22,267 bases of DNA. Source: a virus. Position 1 is the first letter of the stretch, and every line of letters starts with the position of its first letter. Shown piece after piece: positions 12,326 to 19,541 of the stretch. The notes beneath the pieces are model-generated. The model saw only the letters and a program-made list of their open reading frames with translations. It searched no databases and was not told the DNA's origin. The translations under genes were made by a program, and so were the position numbers. The DNA lies in the IMG/VR virus record IMGVR_UViG_3300010392_000520, positions 1-22,267 of that record. The stretch is one strand, 5' to 3'.

Positions 12326-13630
12326 CTATTTTAATTTCAATAGCTTTGCTATCGAATCCATCTCTGGATCAGGTGCGTCACCTGATGTTATTGGTCCGTT
12401 AATATTAACTGTCACGTTGTTAGTCACCATACTTTCTCTTAGTGAATCAAAGTCTACTGCTCCTCTACCATAAGTAACAGCTTTACCACCAAGGTCAGGT
12501 CGATAGCCTCCGTATGTTGCTTTTGACACAATATCCTCCAAGAAAAGCAATAAGCCGTTAAGCATATTCTTAACGCCATTCCAGAAATCTACCCAGAACA
12601 GTCCGAACTTAATCAATGCGATTGTTATGTCTGCATTAAGTTCGTTCACGTTAACACCAAACAATTCTAATGCTTGTTTTGTCATTCGAACAATACCAAT
12701 ACCGATATCATTCAACGCATCTGTTATTGTTGGTATGTCTGCTTTCAATACTCCTTCTGCTAGTTTTACAAAGCCATTAGTTACGTTTTGCAATCCTGTC
12801 TTTACTTCGCCTAAATCAATGTCTAGTAACTCCTCAGCAAACTCTAGGTTATTAATTGCGAAATCATTAAATGCGTCTACTGCCAGTTGCATAGTTCCTG
12901 CCATCACATCAATGGAAGCATTCCATGCCTGAGTATACCCCGCTAGAACTTTACCTGCGTCACCTTCAGCAAACCCGTCTATTACTTTTGTTAATCCTGT
13001 TCCAATGTTTTTGAATGCCACTTTCATGTCACTCATCCACTCGCCAACTCTAAGTGCTAGCCACTTTCCGAAGTCCCACGCAATATCAGTTAGTAGTGGT
13101 AATACTAATGCACCTATTGCTGCTCCTGGTAATCCACCAACAACACCACCTACTGCTGCACCTAGTCCTGCTGAACCTGCACTAACTGCACCACGTTTCT
13201 CGCTTTCCGTTCCCTGTGTTATTAGCTTCCAAGCTGATGCAAAGGCATCGCCTATAGCTTTTACAGGGTCTTTAAAAAACTTGATCATAAATGCTCCTAA
13301 TATCATCAGGAGCGTAAAAAGAGGTTTCATCAAATTTACGATGATCGGTACGAATGGTCCAACGATCTGATCGATCATAGTACCAACTATTTTTAAAATG
13401 TTTTGTATGGCTTGACTTGATCCGACTAGGCTGTTCATTAATCCTGCTACTACACCACCTAACACGGCTAACCCTGCAAGGTTCTTACTATCTGTGTCGC
13501 CTTTTTTCTTTACACTACCTGATCCTCCTGTGCTCTTACCTTTGAAAGCATCACTTACTGCTGATTCAATCTGTTTCTTTAGGTCGTTCACGTTTGGAAA
13601 TCGTAGCTCTACGTCGAATGTTAATGCCAT
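12326..13630 (-). CDS. Tail tape measure protein
   Basis: A 434-residue protein with the typical features: helical, low Cys, Ser/Gly/Ala-rich stretches, and membrane-compatible hydrophobic segments at about 51-70, 90-118 and a Gly/Ala run at 148-180 (GLGAAVGGVVGGLPGAAIGA). The middle is a series of amphipathic helices and the end (VTVNINGPITSGDAP, then a short helix) resembles C-termini of many tape measures. It directly follows the frameshifted chaperone gene, the canonical gene order. By the usual ratio of about 1.5 angstrom per residue it would set a tail of roughly 65 nm, short for a siphovirus (inference). The gene begins one base after the G-T stop, with only a weak GAAGA upstream, so translation may be coupled. 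Confidence 0.88.
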   Translation of the reverse strand: MALTFDVELRFPNVNDLKKQIESAVSDAFKGKSTGGSGSVKKKGDTDSKNLAGLAVLGGVVAGLMNSLVGSSQAIQNILKIVGTMIDQIVGPFVPIIVNLMKPLFTLLMILGAFMIKFFKDPVKAIGDAFASAWKLITQGTESEKRGAVSAGSAGLGAAVGGVVGGLPGAAIGALVLPLLTDIAWDFGKWLALRVGEWMSDMKVAFKNIGTGLTKVIDGFAEGDAGKVLAGYTQAWNASIDVMAGTMQLAVDAFNDFAINNLEFAEELLDIDLGEVKTGLQNVTNGFVKLAEGVLKADIPTITDALNDIGIGIVRMTKQALELFGVNVNELNADITIALIKFGLFWVDFWNGVKNMLNGLLLFLEDIVSKATYGGYRPDLGGKAVTYGRGAVDFDSLRESMVTNNVTVNINGPITSGDAPDPEMDSIAKLLKLK

Positions 13631-13631
13631 T

Positions 13632-14137
13632 TTATCTTCTGTTCTTTTGTTTTGCTTTACTTTTCTTCATTTCTAGGCTTTCTTTTTCTTTGATTGCCCT
13701 GTGAAGTGTTAATAGTCTATTAGCCCTTACTGCATCAATATTGTCAATGTCATTTATTGACAATCCAATATCAAGCAGTATGAACTCATTAACCACACCA
13801 GCTATTTCTATGCTGGGTGTTCTCTGATCAAATACTATTGTTCGTCTGATGTGGTCTTGGAGTTTTTTTCGTCTGCCTCAATGTTAAATGCTTTAGCACA
13901 ATGAGTACTGAACAACCTGTCACCTTCTTGTTTACTGATCAAATCAGTATTCAAACCTGGTATAGCTCGTTCAATTGCCATCACTTGCAAACCAAAGATG
14001 TCAATCTTACCGTCTTGCATTCCTGACATTTTTGTTTCTGCACACTTTGTCATTATTTCTTGTGTTGCCCTATAACTTAGTGGCTTCACAGCAAACTCTT
14101 TTGTTGTTTCGTCTAAAAATTTAATTGTCTCGTTCAT
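13632..14137 (-). CDS. Tail assembly chaperone G-T, made by -1 frameshift
   Basis: Two overlapping frames upstream of the tape measure form one predicted 168-residue product. The first 92 residues are those of the chaperone G. At A AAA AAC (13868 down to 13862), in the correct phase after Asp-Glu-Lys-Asn, a -1 slip continues into 76 residues (LQDHIRRTIVFDQRTPSIEI at the junction; helices with EFILLDIGLSINDID; basic tail KKSKAKQKNRR) ending at TAA 13632-13634. This frame has no ATG in its first 65 codons and only late GTG/TTG, so it is unlikely to start by itself. The same G/G-T logic is conserved in many long-tailed phages, where the T domain binds the tape measure and the G domain binds tail tube subunits. 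Confidence 0.8.
13835..14137 (-). CDS. Tail assembly chaperone G
   Basis: A 100-residue protein (NETIKFLDETTKEFAVKPLS, then helices with REATQEI-like and MAIERAIPGLNTDLIS) located between the tail tube and tape measure genes, the position of gpG-type chaperones. Compared with the family, short length and a strand-helix N-terminus agree. The frame can start at GTG 14146 inside GGGTGA, but ATG 14137 six bases after this SD is better. It ends at TAG 13835-13837 when no slippage occurs. The frameshifted form shares its first 92 residues. Confidence 0.75.
   Translation of the reverse strand: MNETIKFLDETTKEFAVKPLSYRATQEIMTKCAETKMSGMQDGKIDIFGLQVMAIERAIPGLNTDLISKQEGDRLFSTHCAKAFNIEADEKNSKTTSDEQ
13862..13868 (-). 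other. -1 ribosomal frameshift slippery site
   Basis: A AAA AAC in phase with the 0 frame (GAA AAA AAC), the strongest class of -1 heptamer in bacteria and phages. The 0-frame stop lies 27 bases downstream, the -1 frame is open for 76 codons, and the site is at the end of gene G as in other tail chaperones. I did not find an obvious downstream stem or upstream SD-like stimulator by eye. Confidence 0.8.
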
Positions 14138-14148
14138 ATTGTTCACCC

Positions 14149-15126
14149 TTAGAAGTAAGAGGCTATATCATCAACTGTGTAGCATTCGTAAATGTTTCTA
14201 GCTGTTCCCGTGAAGGATGCTTCTACTACGCTGTTAATGTCAGTGCTCTCGTTATAAGATTGTAATTGTACTCCTCTCAGATCAAAGTATACCTCTGTCC
14301 TTCCTGATCCCAATGTTACGCCGTTAGTAATTTGTACTACTAATGCACTATCATCAGGTGTTCCAGTTGACTGTGATGTACCACCTAAGAATCTTTGGTA
14401 TGATACAAAGTCTTTAAACCTCATTGTAAAATCAAATGACACATCTAGGTTTTGATCTTTCAAGCATTCGTTAGTTCGTCTACCAATTGCTTTACCAATT
14501 GCAGTATCAATACTTCTACTCATTGTAATGCTCAGTGATTGTACTGTGTCTTGCTCAACTTCTGCACCCTGTGCACCAAATGAAATTGTTGCAAAGAAAT
14601 GTGGCATAACTCCTAATGAACTTAATACTGGTGTAGTTGCTGTTGCATCTGACGCGTCTTCCGTACTACCAAATATTTCAGCGTCCACTGTTAAGTTTCC
14701 TGGATTAGCTAAGTTAAATGTTAAGCTGTTAACTTTACATCCTGCAATTAAATGTACGTAATCAGTTGATCCGTTAAGAGCTGACTCCATTGTAAATGAA
14801 TAACTATCCTCTGGTAAATCAGCTGTAGAAAGTAATGTGTGTTTGTAGTCTCCTGTAGTTTCTGCGTCGGATGACTGACCAATGAATGCTTCTAGTAATC
14901 TACCATGCTGAAATAAATAACTTGGACTTGCTGTTGCATCAAAGTTGCCAGCAGATGATGTCTGTGCTAACTGGTTACCAATACCATAATGATTCTCTGT
15001 ATTATTGCTAAACTCTACTGGCATAGATTGTACTAAACCAATATCTTTATCTGTCGTTACTGGTGTCCCAAAAGTGGACTCCTTTCCTATTAAAATTGTT
15101 CTATTCTTGTCTGAAAAACATGCCAT
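14149..15126 (-). CDS. Major tail tube protein
   Basis: A 325-residue beta-rich protein in the position before the tail chaperone. It starts like tube proteins of the 'Phage_tube_2' kind (LIGKESTFGTPVTTDKDIGL, SMPVEFSNNTE), has paired strand sections (VNSLTFNLANPGNLTVDAEI and LSITMSRSID ... LDVSFDFTMRFKD) that look like two tube-domain halves, and closes with VEASFTGTARN, similar to many tube proteins. It forms the tail tube by stacking of hexameric rings (family knowledge). GAGGG stands eight bases before ATG 15126. Probably among the most highly made virion proteins. Confidence 0.85.
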   Translation of the reverse strand: MACFSDKNRTILIGKESTFGTPVTTDKDIGLVQSMPVEFSNNTENHYGIGNQLAQTSSAGNFDATASPSYLFQHGRLLEAFIGQSSDAETTGDYKHTLLSTADLPEDSYSFTMESALNGSTDYVHLIAGCKVNSLTFNLANPGNLTVDAEIFGSTEDASDATATTPVLSSLGVMPHFFATISFGAQGAEVEQDTVQSLSITMSRSIDTAIGKAIGRRTNECLKDQNLDVSFDFTMRFKDFVSYQRFLGGTSQSTGTPDDSALVVQITNGVTLGSGRTEVYFDLRGVQLQSYNESTDINSVVEASFTGTARNIYECYTVDDIASYF

Positions 15127-15129
15127 ATT

Positions 15130-15783
15130 TTATCCCTCGCATATGTACTCGATTCTATAATCCTGACTACGTTGCATTATTTTATTTTGTCCGAACGGTG
15201 ATGGTATGATCGGACTCATAACGTCTATCTGTAAATAAGGACTATAGTAAAAGTTCTTTTTATTAGCCTGCATAACAGACCTAATTGATGCAATCATCGC
15301 ATCAACATTATCTTGATCACTATCATAACATACTATACTAAGCACGTAGCTTGATTGTATTGGTCCTCCTCCGACTGCAAAGTCTTTAGAACTCCCTGTG
15401 ATAAGTTCCATCGCTATTCTAGGAAACTGATTTAGCTTTAGGTATGGGTCTGGGAAGTCAGGAAAAATTCTATCCGTGTTACCATAGTCATACTGTATAT
15501 CTACATTATCAGTACCTGAAGCTGGTGCAACTGTGAATGTTACTTTAGCATTATCTAAATCTATAGTGTAGTCTGTACCAAATGATTGGGCGACTCCACC
15601 AACCGTAACTGCTCTTATGTTCTTTGCGTTGCTGTTTGTTAGTGTGAATACTGTCTCTATATTATCACCATCAAATTCATCTGTTGTAGTTGTTACACTA
15701 CGATCAGTAGTAGAAATTATATCTGCGTTACGCAAAAAGTTTAATAGTTCTTCTTTTATGTTTACAATGCTTACCATACTCAT
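15130..15783 (-). CDS. Tail terminator/completion-like protein with inserted beta module
   Basis: A 217-residue protein directly before the tube gene. The start (VNIKEELLNFLRNADIIS) and the part after residue 105 (FPDFPDPYLKLNQFPRIAME, SYVLSIVCYDSDQDNVDAMI, YLQIDVMSPI, QDYRIEYICEG) look like tail terminator or tail completion proteins. Between them, residues 37-100 are a beta module (ETVFTLTNSNAKNIRAVTVG, DYTIDLDNAKVTF, DNVDIQYDYG) also found in the hub-like protein at 10433-11833, so it is an insertion. ATG 15783 has GAGGTGG upstream. A 78-base gap with a TATA-like box and a copy of the 31-bp repeat precedes it, so tail genes may have their own promoter. Confidence 0.7.
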   Translation of the reverse strand: MSMVSIVNIKEELLNFLRNADIISTTDRSVTTTTDEFDGDNIETVFTLTNSNAKNIRAVTVGGVAQSFGTDYTIDLDNAKVTFTVAPASGTDNVDIQYDYGNTDRIFPDFPDPYLKLNQFPRIAMELITGSSKDFAVGGGPIQSSYVLSIVCYDSDQDNVDAMIASIRSVMQANKKNFYYSPYLQIDVMSPIIPSPFGQNKIMQRSQDYRIEYICEG

Positions 15784-15818
15784 TCAGCCACCTCAACTCT
15801 CTTGAATTTTAAACGATG

Positions 15819-15827
15819 CTATATAGT
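15819..15827 (-). promoter_or_regulatory. TATA-like box before tail gene block
   Basis: CTATATAGT lies in the 78-base gap between the gp10-like gene and the tail terminator-like gene, about 40 bases before ATG 15783, with GAGGTGG as Shine-Dalgarno in between. The geometry matches the candidates at 1704 and 3921. The gap also holds a 31-bp repeat, so a transcript boundary is likely here. Confidence 0.4.
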
Positions 15828-15835
15828 ATTTTTAA

Positions 15836-15866
15836 TGTAAAAAATCTTTTTAAAACCAGTGTCACT
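15836..15866 (-). repeat. 31-bp exact repeat, copy 1
   Basis: Read on the - strand: AGTGACACTGG, TTTTAAAAAG, ATTTTTTACA. It is identical to 20446-20476. Here the TGA inside it is the stop of the gp10-like gene, and the T tract follows 15 bases after that stop. It contains a short dyad (AGTG-A-CACT). Terminator, RNA-processing site or promoter (TTTTAAAAA as TATA) are all possible. Confidence 0.85.
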
Positions 15867-16320
15867 TAAACGCTGATTGGAAGTTTCTCTCTATTATTTT
15901 CTCGGCATCACGGTTCATTGTGTCCCTTACAAACGGAAACGACTTAGTACCAAACTTCCTTATGTGATTAGCCAGTGTTTTGGCTAACCTTGCGATAACT
16001 TCTTCACGCCTAACTGATTTGCTAGAGTAAAAGCTTTTGTCTGATGGCTTCCATTCACTCAGCCACTTTCTAGAAATCCATCCCTCTAAATCATCTGGGT
16101 TAACGTCATGTGGTGGTGTGCCGAACTCTAAGTTCTGACCGTACTCTGGCATAGAAATAATAATAGTATCGTTGCTTACTTTACCCCTGATACCTGATTG
16201 TAATGTTCCCGTGTCCTTACCATGCTCTTTGGTAAGTTTATCCTTGAATGCTTCTTGTAGGTCAAACGCAATTCCTTGCATCGCCTCTTCCCATTGGGAT
16301 TCGTCTACCGTTGCTTTCAT
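15862..16320 (-). CDS. HK97 gp10-like minor head-tail protein
   Basis: A 152-residue protein with the pattern of the HK97-gp10/tail-completion family: an N-terminal helix (EEAMQGIAFDLQEAFKDKL), 'DTGTLQSGIRGKV', 'IISMPEYGQNLEFGTPPHDV' and a C-terminal helix ending 'FPFVRDTMNRDAEKIIERNF'. Proteins of this kind sit at the head-tail joint. The start overlaps the previous stop (ATGA, 16317-16320). The stop TGA is part of a 31-bp repeat that recurs upstream of the protease gene. Confidence 0.8.
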   Translation of the reverse strand: MKATVDESQWEEAMQGIAFDLQEAFKDKLTKEHGKDTGTLQSGIRGKVSNDTIIISMPEYGQNLEFGTPPHDVNPDDLEGWISRKWLSEWKPSDKSFYSSKSVRREEVIARLAKTLANHIRKFGTKSFPFVRDTMNRDAEKIIERNFQSAFK

Positions 16321-16703
16321 TCTTCTAAGAAGAGATTACACGCAGTGTACGTATATGTTGTGTTAGCTCCTGTGGAGTCAAACACGCCTGGTACATCAAA
16401 ACGCTCTCTTACCCTATAGACTACGCCCTTAAATGTGATCTTATCGTTCATCGCTACACTATCAGCATACTTCGCTAATATTACTGCTGCACCACGTTCA
16501 ATAAAACCAGCCTTAACATAATCCCAGTTCTGTCCTGTTCGCATGAAATAACATTTGATGTTTGCCGCTGTACCATCGGATAGAGTTTCTTTACCAGATT
16601 TATTGCTAGTCGTTTTAGTTACTGGGGTGTGTGAAACTACTGATCCTGCATAATCATCCAAGATACGATCAAAGTCGTCGGCTGTGAGAACATTCTGAAC
16701 CAC
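16317..16703 (-). CDS. Head-closure-like protein
   Basis: A 128-residue beta-rich protein between the connector and gp10-like genes, the position of head-closure (SPP1 gp16/HK97 gp7-like) proteins. Features include KCYFMRTGQNWDYVKAGFIE, AAVILAKYADSVAMNDKITF (an OB-like strand set) and VVYRVRERFDVPG, typical for this group: a small barrel with 'D.I...G..Y.V'. The open frame reaches GTG 16712, which lies in the SD GGGTGAT; the next GTG, 16703, is six bases after that SD and so is the likelier start. Coupled to both neighbours by overlaps. Confidence 0.7.
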   Translation of the reverse strand: MVQNVLTADDFDRILDDYAGSVVSHTPVTKTTSNKSGKETLSDGTAANIKCYFMRTGQNWDYVKAGFIERGAAVILAKYADSVAMNDKITFKGVVYRVRERFDVPGVFDSTGANTTYTYTACNLFLEE

Positions 16704-16708
16704 GTCAA

Positions 16709-17587
16709 TCACCCAAATAGTGTGAAAGGTCTATATGACGATCCAGTTCTAAAGTCTGCACTTACTTGGCCTGTTGATTGTGTGCCGTATATTATTCCTC
16801 TTGCTTCTCCTTGTAGATAATCAAGTGATGATTTAATGTTTTGGTACGGCTCTCCTTTTGATGCGTTAAAACCTGCTGGTAATGATACGCTCGTAAAGTC
16901 GTCGTATGTTCCTGCAATCTGTGCAACTAGTGTTCTAATACCAGCTATGCAAACACATAATCGTTGTATGGTTCTAGGTAATGGGTAAACACCGTACACA
17001 TATTTCATATCAACTAGTTGGGGATTAGTATTAGAAAAATACTGTACCTCGGCTGATGTTGATAGCACAAGTTTACCTGAGTTCACATACTGATATACGT
17101 TCGATGTTGTCACCGATGTCGAATCAATAGTTAATGCGTTAAGCGTAATTAGTGGTTGGTATTTCACGAACATTGTATCGTTACCATTACCATCAACCGT
17201 CTCACTAATGTAACCAAGTTTTGTGATTCTGTATTGTGATGTCGCATCAGTCGCAGCCGTAAAGGCTGGTGATACTGTAATTTTATCGGTTGTGTTTGAT
17301 ATTATCTCTCGGTACTCACCTTCGTTTGTACCGTCGTGAATCCATAACACATACCCGATATATTCGTTGGATGTCATAGTCAGATTGCTATCAGACAAAG
17401 TTGTTGTTGAATAATCGCCGTCGGCTGTTCCTGATTCTTCTATATTACCAAACATAGTTTTATAGATATCTTCAATTTCTTCCTGAGCGTCTAATATAAA
17501 TCCAAGTATAGCTGCGTCCGATATAGGAGCACCAGTACTAGGAAAATTGATTGCCGTTTTAACTTCGTCTACTGTGCAAAATGCCAT
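16709..17587 (-). CDS. Head-tail connector (gp6-like) with inserted module
   Basis: A 292-residue protein. The N-terminal helical part (FCTVDEVKTAINFP, DAAILGFILDAQEEIEDIYK) and the C-terminal helical part (PRTIQRLCVCIAGIRTLVAQ, AFNA-type segment, SSLDYLQGEARGII) match head-tail adaptors, where helices ring the portal. Residues about 53-122 form an inserted beta module (DNLTMTSNEY-like, WIHDGTNEGEYREIISNTTD then KITVSPAFTAATDAT) with the 'GTNAG..R.I..NT...TVSPAF' pattern seen as a repeat in many phage structural proteins. GAGGATT precedes ATG 17587. Total length exceeds the usual 100-200 residues because of the insert. Confidence 0.75.
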   Translation of the reverse strand: MAFCTVDEVKTAINFPSTGAPISDAAILGFILDAQEEIEDIYKTMFGNIEESGTADGDYSTTTLSDSNLTMTSNEYIGYVLWIHDGTNEGEYREIISNTTDKITVSPAFTAATDATSQYRITKLGYISETVDGNGNDTMFVKYQPLITLNALTIDSTSVTTSNVYQYVNSGKLVLSTSAEVQYFSNTNPQLVDMKYVYGVYPLPRTIQRLCVCIAGIRTLVAQIAGTYDDFTSVSLPAGFNASKGEPYQNIKSSLDYLQGEARGIIYGTQSTGQVSADFRTGSSYRPFTLFG

Positions 17588-17597
17588 TTAATAATCC

Positions 17598-17810
17598 TCA
17601 AAATAATCTTTTCTTTTTTGCTGTTTTTGATACAGGAGCTTTTTTATCTTCTGCTGGTTTCTTTTCAGCTTTAAGTTTTACTTGCTCCTCTTTTTTGTGC
17701 TTGTTAGGTCTAAATAGATAGCCCTTACCTTCTTCGTCAAATCTTACTTCTACTTCTTCTTTGTCTTGTACTACAGATTTCTTGCTCAAGTTTAGTGCCG
17801 TTAAAACCAT
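17598..17810 (-). CDS. Small lysine-rich protein in head module
   Basis: A 70-residue protein with a short ordered first half (LNLSKKSVVQDKEEVEVRFD, EEGKGYLFRPNKHKKEEQ) and a very basic disordered end (EKKPAEDKKAPVSKTAKKKR). Located between the decoration-like genes and the connector, where small head proteins are common. The Lys/Ala/Pro tail could bind packaged DNA or the capsid inner face, which is an inference. AGGTGAT stands three bases before ATG 17810. Family not recognised. Confidence 0.65.
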   Translation of the reverse strand: MVLTALNLSKKSVVQDKEEVEVRFDEEGKGYLFRPNKHKKEEQVKLKAEKKPAEDKKAPVSKTAKKKRLF

Positions 17811-17818
17811 TTAATCAC

Positions 17819-18085
17819 CTATCTGTATAGTATGAATCCTGATGCTGGTGTTGCTGTCGCACTAGTTAGTGTGATAGTTGCACCTGATATTGTATATGGT
17901 TCTGCCGCACCTGATGCGTCAATAGTAAGGCTAGCCCATATAACTTCTTTAACATTTTTAACTGTCCAAGTATCGTTCTGTGCTGCTTTAGCTCCACTAT
18001 CAATGAAACCAAGTTTTAAACCTGTTCTACTAGATAATCCATTTTCTGCAATTTGTTCTGCGTTTACGTTTACGTTTGTTGCCAT
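17819..18085 (-). CDS. Small capsid decoration-like protein
   Basis: An 88-residue protein, beta-rich in the second half (EVIWASLTIDASGAAEPYTI, ATITLTSATATPASGFILYR) with a short polar N-terminal arm. Size, Ser/Thr/Ala content, and nearness to the capsid gene suit a head decoration or cement protein. It follows the other small decoration-like gene after a T-rich tract and is led by GAGAGG. Similar small proteins cover trimer contacts in many HK97-fold heads (family knowledge); no specific family is assigned. Confidence 0.6.
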   Translation of the reverse strand: MATNVNVNAEQIAENGLSSRTGLKLGFIDSGAKAAQNDTWTVKNVKEVIWASLTIDASGAAEPYTISGATITLTSATATPASGFILYR

Positions 18086-18099
18086 TTGTTTTTCCTCTC

Positions 18100-18135
18100 A
18101 ATAAAAAATAATAAAAAAATAATAATAAAAAAAAA
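18100..18135 (-). terminator. T-rich tract after decoration gene
   Basis: Directly after the TAA of the 18136-18408 gene the transcript strand is 36 bases of T with a few A (runs of nine, seven and six T). No stem precedes it. U-rich tracts without a stem are the usual archaeal terminator; in a phage it could also mark a processing or attenuation site, so that capsid and decoration genes are made in excess of those downstream. Confidence 0.5.
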
Positions 18136-18408
18136 TTATAACTTACCCAATACATAGATAGTTCTTGCTTCGTTATCAGTTGATCCTGGAATTGTTAAAA
18201 CTCCAGCTTCAGTAATAGTAGCTACTGGCAAATTACCGTCTGTAGCTGCTGTACATCTTGCTGATACGATCTTTGCACCGTCTATGATTGAACTTACATC
18301 AATTGTGTCTGCGTCATCTGCTGTTGCAGGTGTTACGATTGTGTATACATTAAATCCAACTTGTGGGTCAATTGTGTATGTACACGCACTTAATAAAATT
18401 GCTGCCAT
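18136..18408 (-). CDS. Small capsid decoration-like protein
   Basis: A 90-residue protein directly downstream of the major capsid gene. The pattern 'YTIVTPATADDADTIDVSSI' followed by 'IVSARCTAATDGNLPVATIT' and 'GVLTIPGSTDNEARTIYVLG' is one I know from small phage structural proteins next to capsid genes: a mini beta-sandwich. Probably binds the outer capsid surface (inference). GAGGTAATT precedes ATG 18408; its stop is followed by a long T tract. It has about the same size as the next decoration-like protein but clear common ancestry is not evident by eye. Confidence 0.65.
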   Translation of the reverse strand: MAAILLSACTYTIDPQVGFNVYTIVTPATADDADTIDVSSIIDGAKIVSARCTAATDGNLPVATITEAGVLTIPGSTDNEARTIYVLGKL

Positions 18409-18424
18409 TTTCTAATTACCTCAA

Positions 18425-19528
18425 TTATGCACTAATCTCTGTGATACTAGCACAGAAAGAAGTGTTCTTTATGATTAATGTTTCGTAAACTTTAAGCATA
18501 AACTTTTCTGAATCGTTTGTTTTGGCAAGCTCTTCGTAAGTTAAGTCTTGTAAAACTCTCATTTCAACTACTGACATGTCTAAGAAGTACATAGCCTTTG
18601 AACCTGATACGTTACTCATGAACATTGAAGGTATTACTGGAACTTGTCCAACCATTGTATTTACTACAATTGTTGAGAATCCCCAGAATACTTCTTGAAC
18701 TGGTTGTAAATATCCGATCTTTGCAGTTAGTAAACCAAGTAAGTCTGTATAAACTCCTGATGAACATACCGCTAGGTTAGGTCTTCCACCGTCATCGAAT
18801 GCGTTTTTAATCGCAGTATCGATATCTGCTAGTGCAAGAGCTGCTGTGTTCTTATCAACTGTGTTAGTTGCACCCATTAGCTTTATGATTCCTGAGAACT
18901 CTTCAGCTGTAGTTGATGCGTCACCGTTGATGATTAAGTTTTCTTCTAACTCTCTGATTTCTCTTGTTTTAACAAGTACTTCCATCTGTTTTGCGTTAGT
19001 AGATGCTTGATCCATAAATGAACCGTTGTTTCCAGCACCTGATCCGTTAGCATCTAGTCCACCTAAGATGTAACTCGGTATAGCTGCAATAGCTGGTCCT
19101 GTTACTCTTCCAACAGCGTATAAGAATTTGATAGGAGTTGATTGTCTATCGTAAGTTGTAGTTGTCTCAGATAATGCACCGTCTTCAGCTGCAACAAATC
19201 CGCCACCTTTTGCTGTGATTTGGTTGTAGTCTGCGTACATTCCTTTATTAGTTACTCTTGGTACTAGTTCTACTAATGGAGTAAACTTTCTAGTTGTGTC
19301 AACAACTCTTGGGTCTACAAAAATAGGTACAAGAGCATAACCTGCTGTTCCAGCTCCACCTGTTTGTGTGTTAAGAGCTTTTAACATGATTCCTTGATGG
19401 GCAGTGTTCAGTTCTTTAACTGTTGTTGCTCCACCATATTGTCCTTTCATTTGAACTCCCATTGGATTACTGTAAACAGTATGGTTTGGTGTGTTCAAAA
19501 AAGATATTGCGTAATTTCCTTCACTCAT
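18425..19528 (-). CDS. Major capsid protein, HK97 fold
   Basis: A 367-residue protein after the protease gene. Segments fit HK97-fold capsid proteins: a flexible N-terminus with Gly/Thr/Gln (TQTGGAGTAGYALVPIFVDP, start of the ordered part), E-loop/P-domain strands (FTPLVELVPRVT, 'ITAKGGGFVAAEDGALSETT'), a spine-helix region rich in Glu (ETxxLVKTREIRELEENLIIN-like, residues about 185-205) ending in 'GDAS', and A-domain strands (AVCSSGVYTDLLGLLTAKIG, VVNTMVGQVPVIPSMFM). Assembles the icosahedral shell on the scaffold, then is trimmed by the protease. GAGGAAATAAAATG is its leader, nearly the same as the internal start in the protease gene. Confidence 0.9.
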   Translation of the reverse strand: MSEGNYAISFLNTPNHTVYSNPMGVQMKGQYGGATTVKELNTAHQGIMLKALNTQTGGAGTAGYALVPIFVDPRVVDTTRKFTPLVELVPRVTNKGMYADYNQITAKGGGFVAAEDGALSETTTTYDRQSTPIKFLYAVGRVTGPAIAAIPSYILGGLDANGSGAGNNGSFMDQASTNAKQMEVLVKTREIRELEENLIINGDASTTAEEFSGIIKLMGATNTVDKNTAALALADIDTAIKNAFDDGGRPNLAVCSSGVYTDLLGLLTAKIGYLQPVQEVFWGFSTIVVNTMVGQVPVIPSMFMSNVSGSKAMYFLDMSVVEMRVLQDLTYEELAKTNDSEKFMLKVYETLIIKNTSFCASITEISA

Positions 19529-19541
19529 TTTATTTCCTCAG

